Notes under the pieces: generated by a model
The model's database searches: none
Told to the model about the DNA's origin: nothing
The model's input: the letters and a program-made list of their open reading frames with translations, nothing else
In this document: positions 8,782-18,533 of the stretch, one piece after another
Position numbering within the stretch: position 1 is the first letter of the stretch
Layout: every line of letters starts with the position of its first letter
NCBI GenBank assembly: GCA_033296885.1
Contig: MU864106.1
Span: 1-21,940, forward strand
DNA: 21,940 bases
Origin: Triangularia verruculosa
Lineage: Eukaryota; Ascomycota; Sordariomycetes; Sordariales; Podosporaceae
Direction: 5' to 3'
Position numbers and translations under genes: made by a program

Positions 8782-9483
8782 CTACGAACCTTAATTACCC
8801 GGAGAAGTTAAAAGGATTCTATCGGAGGAACCTTAAAAAGCCAGAGGAAATAAGCCCGGTAATAGACCAAAACCCGAGTCACTTACGGAATCGACAAACC
8901 CACCGGGGAAATCTTGGCCTAACCAGTCCAACGGCACAAAGACCCAGTTAAAAGAGGGGTCTAACGGAGGTAAGGAAGCAACCTTACTAGCAGCCTCCTA
9001 ATACTCTAGCTCTTCTAACTTCTTTATAGTATTAAGACCCCAGGATATAATCCGCAATATCTTCTCGCGCTATATTTTCTTCTATTTACGTAAACACCGA
9101 ACTTTCTCGTTCGTAATTTCGGCCTTTTTTTAAATATAACGGGTATTTATAACGGTAACCTCCGCTTATTCTTTAACAAATTCGAGCTCCGCCTTTATAG
9201 CGTTATATTAAAAGATAATATAGGATAATTAACGAGGAGTTATTTTAAGAACATTATAAAATAAGAAAGCTCGACGGATATACTTAAAGCAACGGGAGGA
9301 CTCGGAGGGCGATATAATATAGGGAAGATTACGAGTAAAATAAATAGAATAGGGGGTTAGTATAGCGAAAGGACGATGCAGTATTTTCGTTATAAAATCG
9401 ATGTAAATTAACGTTATCGAACGTTTAGGTTTACTTATATAATTAAATATTATAGCGGTGAAAAGATAAAGAGGAGGACTTAT
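8782..9483 (-). pseudogene. Antisense frame of Gypsy A (234 codons), unknown function
   Basis: On the minus strand one frame runs from ATA at 9483-9481 (likely a mutated ATG, followed by Ser-Pro-Pro-Leu-Tyr) to TAG at 8784-8782. Its length, 702 bp, is exactly that of the equivalent frame in Gypsy B (14224-14925), with no net indel. Internal stops are of the TAA/TAG kind RIP creates. The deduced protein has a Ser/Thr/Pro/Arg-rich N-terminus, SPSESSR near residue 60, a Glu/Lys-rich probable coiled coil at about 90-160 (KAELE, EEAEIT, EELKKL type words), and an acidic, Leu/Pro-rich C-terminus containing DFPGGFVD and LPGL. I do not recognise a family. Antisense frames in this position are known for some fungal Gypsy elements; a role is not inferred. 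Confidence 0.55.
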
Positions 9484-9542
9484 ATTAGGAAAGGATGGTT
9501 ATTAGTAAAAGGTTTTAAATAAGGTCGCCGGGACGTCGACTT

Positions 9543-9553
9543 AGGAGGGGGAG
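9543..9553 (+). other. Polypurine tract of Gypsy A
   Basis: AGGAGGGGGAG lies five bases before the 3' LTR, where plus-strand DNA synthesis is primed in LTR retrotransposons. The same tract is at 14154-14164 (reversed) in Gypsy B. Confidence 0.75.
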
Positions 9554-9558
9554 TATTG

Positions 9559-9954
9559 TATTACGAATATAATATAGATACCCGAGGAGAATAACTAATA
9601 GGAAAGAGGAGGTACGGTAGCTAATTAAAGGAAAGGAGGATAGACTAATAAGAAGAGGATCATCCGGGATACGAGGAATTATAAGTAATTCCTAGGAATT
9701 ATTATAATCTTCGGGAGTCAGCTATAATTCTCGAAGGATAGAATGATCCGGGTCTTGGTAATAGGTCTATATATACGGAGGAACTAGATAGCTTGTAGAT
9801 AGTTCCGCAATATGTAATCACAGCTTATATTTACGGGATCTTATGTTTATATTGAGATATCTTATTATACACTGTTTAACTGCACCGAACCAATTGTCAG
9901 AAGTTGCCTTCAACCGAGTATCCCTTTCAGAGGTTCTGTACAGGGGTTCGTCAC
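9559..9954 (+). repeat. Gypsy A 3' LTR
   Basis: 396 bp, starting TATTACGAAT (from TGTTACGAAT) and ending GTTCGTCACA, followed at once by the TSD CTACG. Its first ~200 bp are RIP-mutated (the three CCAAT boxes read CTAAT), while its last ~110 bp (from about 9843) retain CpA and read like an unmutated copy. Confidence 0.93.
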
Positions 9955-9959
9955 ACTAC
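9955..9959. repeat. Target site duplication of Gypsy A (right), CTACG
   Basis: Second copy of the five bases found at 2456-2460. Confidence 0.93.
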
Positions 9960-10136
9960 GGAACCTCGACTACACTGCCTACCGCTAGCAGTTCGCAGGT
10001 GCTGTACTACAGCACCTACCCACCACCGATTAACGCCTCCTGTACTCCGATCGACGACCTATAACACTGAACTTCAGGCTACTACTTACTAGAATAGTAC
10101 TATAGTACAGGCTATCCCACTACAACCTTACCAACC
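9960..10136 (+). other. Copia leader, second part, with perfect hairpin
   Basis: This continues the leader interrupted at 2460 and ends at the Copia ATG (context ACCAACCATGG). It carries a perfect 10-bp inverted repeat, AGGTGCTGTA (9997-10006) and TACAGCACCT (10008-10017), separated by one base. Such a hairpin could act in dimerisation or packaging of the genomic RNA, but that is speculation. No protein-coding frame here is convincing. Confidence 0.6.
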
Positions 10137-11891
10137 ATGGTTAAACACGTTGACCAACCTATAGACCACTCGGCCAACGCTGCTTCAGCGCCCCCAAGCC
10201 CAAGCCTACAGGGCTTACAGGCTCAAATCAATACCCTCGAGAACCGGCTCCAGCAGGTAATTACACTGCTCGAACGCAACCTAATAGCTGAACAACAACA
10301 GCAGCCGCAGCCACCTCCTCAACCCCCTGCGCCTACCCCCGAGCCCTCTACTTCTACAGGGCTCTCAGGGCACTCGGCGATGGACTTTAGCGCTCTCACA
10401 ACAAAGGAGCTAGCTAAACAGTCCCTACACCTCGCTGAAAAACAGCGCCTATCAGGGCCTGAAAACTACCAACAATAGTACCAGGCTATATCGATTCAGT
10501 TCAGGGCACTACAAATCCCTAACTTTCTGGAGGACCCAGACCGGATCAGTGGCCTACTCACTGATCCACAGAAGGCTGCCTTACTATTAACCCTCCGAAA
10601 TACACTGAAAGAGGGACCACTTTCCACCATAGCCTTCGATACCGACCCCGCCGTAGCCTATAAACGCCTGAGAGTACAGTACGCTCCCACCCAGCCAGTA
10701 CTCCGAGACTCCCTCTATAGGGAATACCACTACTTACGATTCGACGGATCCACCACTATAGTGGATTTCAACGCCAAATTCAACACCCTCGCAGCCCGGC
10801 TGAGCGCCCTAAGCGTTAAAATAGCTGAGATTAATCAAATCAACCACTATTTCAACATACTGGAAGGCCACTTCTCCCAGTAGGCAGAGCACTGCAGAGG
10901 CCTACTACGGCAAGAGCAGTGGCTCTACAATACAGAAGGCAAGCCTACAAAGCTAAGCCTACTATACTTTCAGGAGGACCTACTAGCCGAGACTCGCAAT
11001 ACAGCTTCAATCACTTCACAGCAACTCTCAGCACTGCAGGCCGATTACAAGTGCAACCGCAGGCCTAACCACAAGCCTACCAACTATAACCGGCCCTCTC
11101 AGACTCCCACTGAGAAAGATCAGAGCCCTAAGTCCTCAAACCAACCCACTAGCCAGCCTACTAATCCAAAGGGCAAGCGGCGAGGGGGGCACCAAGGCCA
11201 CAGGCCTAAGAAGGAACCCCTGGAAGAGGCTTTCAGCACTGAAGATGCGGAAAAGCCCACTGAAAATTCAGCCACCAACGAAGCCTTCACTATAGGCTAC
11301 AACCTCGAGTCCGGCACCATATTCAACAGCAACACCGCTGAAGAATACAGCGATCCAGAGCTTCAACCTCCTACTGAGAGCTCTGATTTCACCCACTACA
11401 GCCACAAATCCTCCAACCAGTGGCTCTTCGATACAGGGTCTACAATACACATCTGCAACAACAAAGCCCTCTTCACAGGCCTACAGTTCTCTTCTTCACT
11501 AGGAACCGTAGGTACAGGCGGTGGCCCCGTCAAGCCACAGGGCATAGGCACTATGAGAGTTGAATTCCTCACTGGGTTCAAGGACGATGGCACAGCAGTC
11601 TACAGCTCTGTCACCCTTCAAAAGACCCTCTACATTCCAGGCTTCCCACTAAATATAGTAAGTGGCTATAGGCTCTATGCCTCAGGGGGCACAATAATAA
11701 AAGAAAAGCTGTATACGGCCTCTCGGAAGCTATTAGCACTGCTAAACTTCCAGAAAAACGGCTTCTTCTTCACCACCAAAGGCGTAAATAGCGCCAAAAC
11801 TGCCTCCCATCAACCACTAGTCTATGGGTCTACGTGGCACTGTTATACCACTAAGGACAGTGATGACAGTAAGGCTCGAGAAGCCCCTGAA

Positions 11892-11954
11892 CCCCTGAAT
11901 AGTGGGTCTACCCCTAAACCCCTGAATAGTGGGTCTACCCCTGAACCCCTGAAT
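11892..11954 (+). repeat. 27-bp in-frame tandem repeat in Copia linker
   Basis: Unit CCCCTGAATAGTGGGTCTAC plus CCCTRAA is present at 11892-11918 and 11919-11945, followed by a 9-base partial unit. It encodes PLNSGSTPK/E twice, in the low-complexity linker between protease and the integrase zinc finger. It is a length-variable spacer with no expected catalytic role. Confidence 0.85.
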
Positions 11955-13746
11955 ACCTCTGAAAACTCAGAACTTCCAGAGGGGGTATTAGAGCCTCCAG
12001 TAGCTCCCGCACTCACCACTACGCTGAAGAGACCCTCTAAAGCACTGATCCAGGCCGCCCAGCTCTGGCATGTCAGACTAGGGCATATCGGCCTAGACCT
12101 TCTGAAAAAGACTGCTTTAATTACCAAAGGTATACCCAACTTCCAGAAGATACGCCCTAAAGACTTGGCCTGCAGAAGCTGTGATACAGCAAATATACTG
12201 CGGAAGCCTTCCAAGCGCCCTGTAGCCGATCCACCACTAGCCTTAGGTCGGCTAAAGGGGGATATATTTATTATCCGCCCTACGCCACTAAATAATAAGC
12301 CTTATAGTCTTATTCTAGTAGATCGGAAGACCCGCTTCAGGATGATAAGGCTTCTGAAATCCAAAGATAAAGCCGCTACACAAGCTCGGTCCGCGATAGA
12401 AGCCTTATACAATACATATAAGCGGTACCCAGCCCAGTTTCACTACGACGGAGGCAAGGAAATGAGAGCCTTACTGCCCTACCTCGCTGAAAAAGGTATT
12501 ACCTTCAGTAAATCAAGTCCCTACGCCCACCACCAAAACGGCCTAACAGAACGGTCAATACGGGTGGTCTTAGACCGCCTCAGGGCTACCCTCATAGCCT
12601 CTGGGCTTCCTCCAACTCTCTGGTGCTATACCATAGGCCCTATAGTGGAATTGATCAACCGTACTGCGAATTCCACTCGGGAGCTCACCCCCTACCAGCT
12701 CTTCCTCGACGAATTAGTGCCCTCTCAAGCACCACACATCCCTGACCTTCAATATTACAGGGCTATTGGCACTGAAGTCACAGTGCTTATACCCCCTGAG
12801 AAGCGTCCTACAGGGCAGAAACTGCTACCCAGAGGCACCAAAGGACGACTACTAGCAGTCCTAGGCCACCAAACCTACCTAGTGTGGCTCGGCCAACGGC
12901 AGGTAGTTCAAACTCCTTTCGTCAAATTCTACGAGGACCTCAAGCCCCACCTACAGGGCCCTCGGAGCCCTACGAGCACCCTGCAGCTCCCTAAAGCTGA
13001 GGAGGCTGAAGAGCCCACAACACCTTCTACAGAGGAAGAATTATCCCCTGCACCCACAGCACCTCCCAGGCCTACCAGCATTGAAATCCACCTACCACAG
13101 GCTTCCAAAGAGCAAAAGGAAGAATACCAAGTAGTGGAAGACGATGCCATGGATACCACTGAATTGGTAACCTACTTAGTCACCAACGCTACTGCTGCAG
13201 TGGCCCACAGTACCATAAGTAGCGCCTCAGAGCCTAATACCTTCAAGCAGGCTCTAAAGCACCCACTGAAGGAGCATTGGCTAAAGGCCACCTTCAGTGA
13301 GCTACAGCAGCTACTAGCCACCAAAACCTTCTACTTCGTCAAGCGCTCCAGGGCATTTAAACGCCCCATTACTAGCCGCTGGGTTTTCAAGGAAAAGAAG
13401 GACTCTCAGGGCCGAACTACTAAGTTCAAAGCCCGACTAGTGGTGAGAGGCTTCCAACAGGTCCCCGGAACTGATTTCTCAGAGACCTTTGCCACCACTG
13501 CAGCACCACCTACCTGGAGGGTAATACTGGCTATTGCAGCCGTTGAGGACCTTGAAGTTGAACAAATCGACTTCATAGGAGCCTTTTTGAATTCAGGCGT
13601 GGATTTTGATATATATATTGAAATCCCTGAAGGCCTCTACGAATTCAGTCTCAGTAGTAAAGCCGCTATAATACTGCTAAAGCAACATAGCTGGGATCCT
13701 TCTGAAGATCAAGTTATACTACTGAAGAAGTCCCTTTACGGCTTGA

Positions 13747-13751
13747 AGTAA
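13747..13751. repeat. Target site duplication of Gypsy B (left), AGTAA
   Basis: AGTAA directly precedes TGTAACGAAC, the reversed end of the Gypsy LTR; the identical AGTAA at 21248-21252 directly follows the reversed LTR start. The duplication includes the stop TAA of the Copia frame. Confidence 0.93.
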
Positions 13752-14148
13752 TGTAACGAACCCCTGTACAGAACCTCTGAAAGGGATACTCGATTGAAGG
13801 TAACTTCTGACAATTAGTTTGGTGCAGCTAAACAGTGCACAATAAGATATCTTAATATAAACATAAGATCCCGTAAATATAAGCTGTAATTATATACTGC
13901 GGAACTATCTACAAACTATCTAGTTCCTCCGTATATATAGACCTATTACCAAAACCCGGATCATTCTATCCTTCGAAAATCATAACTAACTCCCGAGGAT
14001 CATAATAATTCCCAGGAATCACTTATAATTCCTCATATCCCGGATAATCCTCTTCCTATTAGTCTATCCTCCTTTCCTTTAATTAATTACCGTACCTCCT
14101 TTTTCCTATTAATTATTCTCCTCGGGTATCTACATTATATTCGTAACA
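13752..14148 (-). repeat. Gypsy B 3' LTR (reversed)
   Basis: 397 bp. The reversed end TGTAACGAACCCC at 13752 and reversed start ATTCGTAACA ending at 14148 match the LTRs of copy A. The first ~100 bp next to Copia retain CpA (GGTGCAGC, CAGTGCAC), and the inner ~250 bp are more RIP-mutated. Confidence 0.93.
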
Positions 14149-14153
14149 CGATA

Positions 14154-14164
14154 CTCCCCCTCCT
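14154..14164 (-). other. Polypurine tract of Gypsy B
   Basis: CTCCCCCTCCT on the plus strand is AGGAGGGGGAG on the element strand, five bases from the 3' LTR, identical to the tract of copy A. Confidence 0.75.
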
Positions 14165-14223
14165 AGGTCGACGTCCCGGCGACCTTATTTAAAACCTTTT
14201 ACTAATAACTATCCTTTCCCAAT

Positions 14224-14925
14224 ATAAGTCCTCCTCTTTATCTTTTTACCGCTACAATATCTAACCGCGTAAGTAAACCTAAACGTTCGACAACATTAAT
14301 TCGTATCGATCTTACGACGAAAATACTACGTCGTCCTTTCGCTATACCAACCCCCTATTCTACTTATTCTACTCGTAATCTTCCCTATATCGTATCGCCC
14401 TCCGAGTCCTCCCGTTACCTTAAATATATCCGTCGAGCTCTCTCGCCTTACAACGTTCTTAAAGTAACTCCTCGCCAATTATCCTATATTATCTCTTAAT
14501 ACGACGCTATAAAGGCGGAGCTCGAACTTACTAAAGAGTAAGCGGAAACTACCGTTATAAATGCCCGTTATATTTAGGAAGAGGCCGAAATTACAAATAA
14601 GAAGGTTCGGCATTTACGTAAATAAAAGAAAATATAGTGCAAGAAAATATCGCGGATTATATCCCGGGGTCTTAATACCGTAGAGGAATTAAAAAAGCTA
14701 AAGCGCTAGGAAGCCACTAGTAAGGTCGCTTCCCTACCTCCGTTGGACCCCTCCTTTAACTAGGCCTCTATACCGTTAGACTAGCTAAACTAAGACTTCC
14801 CCGGCGGGTTTATCGATCCCGCAAATAACTCGGGTCTTAGTCTATTACCGGGCTTACCTCCTTTAACTTCCTAAAATTCCTTCGATAAAATCCTTCTAAC
14901 CTCTCCGGGTAATTAAGGTTTATAG
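14224..14925 (+). pseudogene. Antisense frame of Gypsy B (234 codons), unknown function
   Basis: Counterpart of 8782-9483, here on the plus strand. It runs from ATA 14224 (likely mutated ATG) to TAG 14923-14925, 702 bp, the same length as in copy A. Stops sit where CAA/CAG (or doubly hit CGA) codons are plausible, for example TAA at 14497-14499. The readable protein includes PKRSTTLIRIDLTTK near the start, SPSESSRYLKYIRRALSPYN, a charged Lys/Glu-rich coiled-coil-like middle and DFPGGFIDPANNSGLSLLPG near the end. Two separately inserted and separately mutated copies keeping the frame suggest it was a real coding sequence before RIP. The product is not recognised. Confidence 0.55.
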
Positions 14926-14958
14926 TATTAATTATAGGTAGGTTCTTAGGTCCCTATT

Positions 14959-15029
14959 AACCTTATAGTATAGCGTATAGTACGTCGACTACTATATTAG
15001 AAGTACGGGTTCGATTCCCGTCGAAATTA
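14959..15029 (+). tRNA. tRNA-like sequence (pseudo), antisense to Gypsy B
   Basis: 71-nt counterpart of 8678-8748. Acceptor AACCTTA/CGAAATT (weakened by mutation), T8 and A14, D stem GTAT/GTAC, perfect T arm ACGGG-TTCGATT-CCCGT (15005-15021), B box GGTTCGATTCC intact, A-box-like TAGTATAGCG. The anticodon stem TCGAC/ATTAG is broken by changes of the RIP type, and the loop is six bases (TACTAT) as in copy A. It begins 33 bp after the antisense frame on the same strand and overlaps the reversed pol stop. It is not assignable to an amino acid. Confidence 0.55.
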
Positions 15030-18000
15030 TCCGTACTCCAGGTTTAGGAATACCTTTCCTAACCCTAGGGTACGTTCTTTTTATTTAGGTCGGTCTAAGT
15101 ATTACCGGTAAAGTTCTTTTAATTTATCGGGGTAATTTAAATTCCCTACCGGTTCCTACAAATTATCTGTAGTTAAGTAACCTAACTAGTTAACTAAGTA
15201 TTCCAATTGCCCTTAATTAATCCGTAAATCCAGTACTTCTTCTACATCGTATTCTTCTTCTTCGTCTTCCACCACCTCCAGAGTATTAGTCTTACTTACT
15301 AATAATATAGGTTCCAGAAGTAAGATATAAAAGGTATATAACCATAAACGCATCGTACTAAATAACTCTAGCTTATACGCCGTCTTCGATATCTTCTTTT
15401 TAACCTTAAATAATCCTACTCGTCTATAATCCAATTTCTTACTTAATCTCTTTATATATAGATTACATATTAATAAAAACACTTTATCCCCCCTCTTTAA
15501 GCGAGGTCCCTCGAACCGTTTAATATTATAGTACTTACATATACGTTCTCGAACGAACTTAAGTTCTTCCTTAAGTTTAACGTACAGTATATATAATTTT
15601 CCTACCTTTACTACCGCCCTAAGCACTTTTACCTTTAGTCCTTACCGTAGATCTACCTCAAAACTATAGTTCGTAAAGAATAATATAACCTTCGTTATCT
15701 CCGTAAATACCGTATTATACGCGAGCTATACCGCTAATAAAAGTTTAATCTAATTATCTTATTCGAAATTAATATAGCTTCGAAAGTATTATTTAATAAT
15801 CTAATTAAGTCTCTCCGTCTAGCCGTCCGTCTACGGGTAGTAGACTAACAACACCTTACTCTTTACTCCTACTTACTTTATCAAAGCCGTCTAAAACTTT
15901 AATATAAACTTAGTATTACAATCCGTAATAAATTCCTTTAACTATATATATATCGCCGTCACATTCCGAAATACTACATCCGCCAATTATTCCGCCGTCT
16001 AGGTCTCTTTATAGGGTAAGAAATACACCTATTTAGTAAACCTATCGACCACCGTTAAAATACTATTATATTTAACGCCCGTAGTTATATCCTTAGATTC
16101 TAATAATTTAATAATAAAATCTATAAATACCGAACTCTAAGGTTACTCTACTATTAGCAATAACTCCAAAAATCCGTACGGCTTATACCTCTCTACTTTC
16201 GTTCTTTTATAAAGGTTATATTCCCGTAATATTTCCTCCACGTCCTTTCTTAATCCTAACTAATTAAAATATTATTTAATCTTCTCCGTTATCTTAGCTA
16301 CTCCTATATATCTCCCGAACTTCGATTCATAGATCTCCTAAATCAGGGTCTTCCGTTAGCCTAAATTAACGTAGGCCCTATTATTATACTAAAGCCAGTA
16401 ACAATCGTCCTTCTAAATCCCCAATAATTCCAACTCTACCCATTACTTTTAATCGTTACCGTCGATATAGCTTTAATACTTATAGGTAGTAGATTCTTCT
16501 CGGTATATTATACAATACTCGGCCCACTATTAAAGCGGATATTTAAGTGTACCTTCTACTATTTTCTGTAGTAAAGGTAATAACTCTTCTTCCACCTTCT
16601 CTTCGTAATAGTCCGCCCTTCTACTTAGAACGTCCGCTCTTATATTCTTAAACCCTTTTTTATAGTAGATCTGGAAATTAAATTCTAATAAAAATTCTAA
16701 TTACCTACCTTACCTAACGTTAAGAACCTTAATAATAGTGAAATACTTTAAATTCTTATAATCCGTATAAACCTGGACTTCGTAATTAATACCACTAAAG
16801 TATAGTCTCTACTTTTCGAAAACCTCGATAATAACGAGTAGTTCTTTATCGTAAATAAAGTAATTCTTACGTAGCCCCTTTAATTTCTTTAAAAAAAATA
16901 CTACTAAATATAATTTCCTATCTTTATTTCGTTATTCCAACTACCCTCCGATAATATAGTCGGAGGTATCTATCTTAACCTTAAAGGGTCGTCCTAGGTT
17001 AGGGAGCTTAAGTACTAGGTCCGCCGTAATAGCGTTTTTAATAACTTAAAAAGCCTCTTCCTACTTCTTTTCCCACTTAAATTCGGCGTCCTTCTTAATA
17101 AAGTTATTTAGTAGCCTCGTTATAATACTATAATTCTATATAAATATCCAATAGAAGTTCGTAAATCCTAGAAATTCTCGAACCTTTATCTTTAATTATT
17201 CGGCCGTTTCTATTTATAATCTCGGCCAATCTTTAACTACTGCAATTTTCCTTAATTCCATTCGCACCTCTCCTAACGAAATAAAATACCCTAAATAAAC
17301 CGTCTCTTATATATAGAACTCGCTCTTATCCTTATTAACCGATAATCTAGCTCCGTATAACGCGTCTAAAATCTCCTTAACGTACCTTTTATACTCCTTT
17401 AAAGTACGTAAATAAATAAGAATATCGTCGAGGTAATAAACTACTGTTTTATCGAAGTACTGGCGAATCGTATAATTAACGAGGGCCTGGAAAGTCGCTA
17501 ATATATTTATAAGCCTAAACGGTATAACGAGGTACTCGAAATGCCCGTAAGGCGTACGAAAAGCCGTCTTCTACTCGTCTCCCTTTTTAATTCGTATATA
17601 CGCATACCCAATTAGTATATTAAGTTTAGTAAACTATTATACCCCTAATAATTAACTCCGTAACCGCGAAATTAATAATAATAAATAACCGTTTTTTATT
17701 ATCTCCTAATTTAATTATCGATAATCTATATATAATCGTAAGCTCCCGTCCTTCTTCGGTACGAAGAAAATAAGGTACCCGGCTAATAATATAGATACTT
17801 AGATATACCCTCTTTTAATATTTTTATTTAAATACTTCTATAATTCCTTACTCTACTTATCGTTAATATAATAGACCTAGAAGAGCTTAAATTTTACTCC
17901 TTCCTTAAACTTAATCTCATAATCCTATAATCCCCTCTCCGGTAAACCTTAAAAGTATTTTACCGTAAATACCAGGTATCTCCGGTACTCCACCGATACC

Positions 18001-18533
18001 TCCTTCTTCTCGCCTTTCTTTATATTATTATAATAGGTATATTTATCCTTTATTACCGCTGCAATTTCCACCAACGTAACTATTCCTACTAACCCTACTT
18101 CTTCGATTTTACCGCCCTTATCGATTAAATACACTAATATTTCTCGTATCTCTTACAGTAATACCATAGAGGATGCCTATCCTACACTTTACTCTCGCCG
18201 TACCCCTAATCTCCTATCGTTAGCTAGATACTCCCGATATTCCCTCGGTTATAAATAACCACCATCCTTCCAATCGATATCTAAATTATAGTCCTCATAC
18301 TATAGCTACCCTAAGATCATATCCTTCTCCGGCCCCATATCCACAATATCGAAAATCACCTTTATTATCTTTCCCGATACAGTAATATCCAATAATACCG
18401 TTTCCTTAATTACCAACTACGTAAGAAAGGGTCCCTTCATAATAACCTCTTCCTTCTTTTTCCTCTATAGAATCCGGGCTTATTATATAAACTTAGATAA
18501 AATCAAGTCCACTTCTACTCCATTATCTACGAA
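15027..18533 (-). pseudogene. pol: Gypsy B pol: protease, RT, RNase H, integrase, chromodomain
   Basis: One frame of 1169 codons without indel, on the minus strand. Protease begins with FVDNGVEVDLIL (18533 downward), where the D-N-G keeps the catalytic Asp (family usually D-S/T-G). RT has YLDD at 17435-17424 intact. Integrase is followed by an open 137-codon stretch (15626-15213) ending in the DLRIN that leads into the chromodomain, and the frame ends TAA at 15029-15027. The stop codons are single-base RIP products, so this is the better-preserved template of the two for recognising domains. The chromodomain would direct integration toward modified chromatin in such elements (known for chromoviruses). 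Not translatable as it stands. Confidence 0.9.

Larger units (their letters stand above)
2461..9954 (+). mobile_element. Gypsy A: full-length, RIP-inactivated Ty3/Gypsy chromovirus-type retrotransposon
   Basis: This 7494-bp element is bounded by TG..CA LTRs and a 5-bp TSD, inserted in the Copia leader. The order gag, protease, RT, RNase H, integrase, chromodomain identifies a chromodomain-bearing Ty3/Gypsy element. It is collinear with Gypsy B (13752-21247): equivalent landmarks sum to 23708 from the left end through the RT YLDD/YLDN motif, and to 23707 from the integrase C-terminus to the start of the 3' LTR. That implies a 1-bp gap in the integrase, placed at about 7667-7671, and another in the 3' LTR (outer ends sum to 23706). 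CpA is almost absent from the interior, while the outer ~230 bp on the left and ~110-180 bp on the right retain it. Confidence 0.95.
10137..13751 (+). pseudogene. Copia gag-pol polyprotein, first segment (gag, protease, integrase, start of RT)
   Basis: A single frame runs from ATG 10137 with TAG at 10476-10478 and 10881-10883 and TAA at 13749-13751. Gag occupies roughly residues 1-420: a Gln/Pro-rich linker after a predicted coiled coil, then a UBN2/gag-like core (FLEDPDRISGLLTDPQKAAL). No CCHC knuckle is seen, only a basic stretch. Protease has WLFDTGST with Asp432. The integrase zinc finger has LWHVRLGH (His645) and CRSC; the core has Asp709, Asp771 and Glu805. A Pro/Glu/Thr-rich linker follows, then RT from about residue 1060 (SRWVFKEKKD, KARLVVRGF, motif A Asp1145 in EQIDFIGAFLN). 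It stops at SLYGLK, where Gypsy B inserted. Each stop is one C-to-T from CAA or CAG. Copia polyproteins normally run on through RT and RNase H, which resume at 21253. Confidence 0.92.

Noticed and set aside
9843..10092. Two overlapping short plus-strand ORFs with ATG
   Set aside because: They span the Gypsy LTR/Copia leader junction, so they would be chimeric and created by the insertion; no domain or conserved frame.
11268..13159. Several minus-strand ORFs of 60-123 codons
   Set aside because: All are shadows of the Copia polyprotein on the plus strand, which has protease, integrase and RT motifs.
17949..18134. Independent 61-codon minus-strand gene
   Set aside because: It is an open piece of the Gypsy B pol frame between protease and RT.
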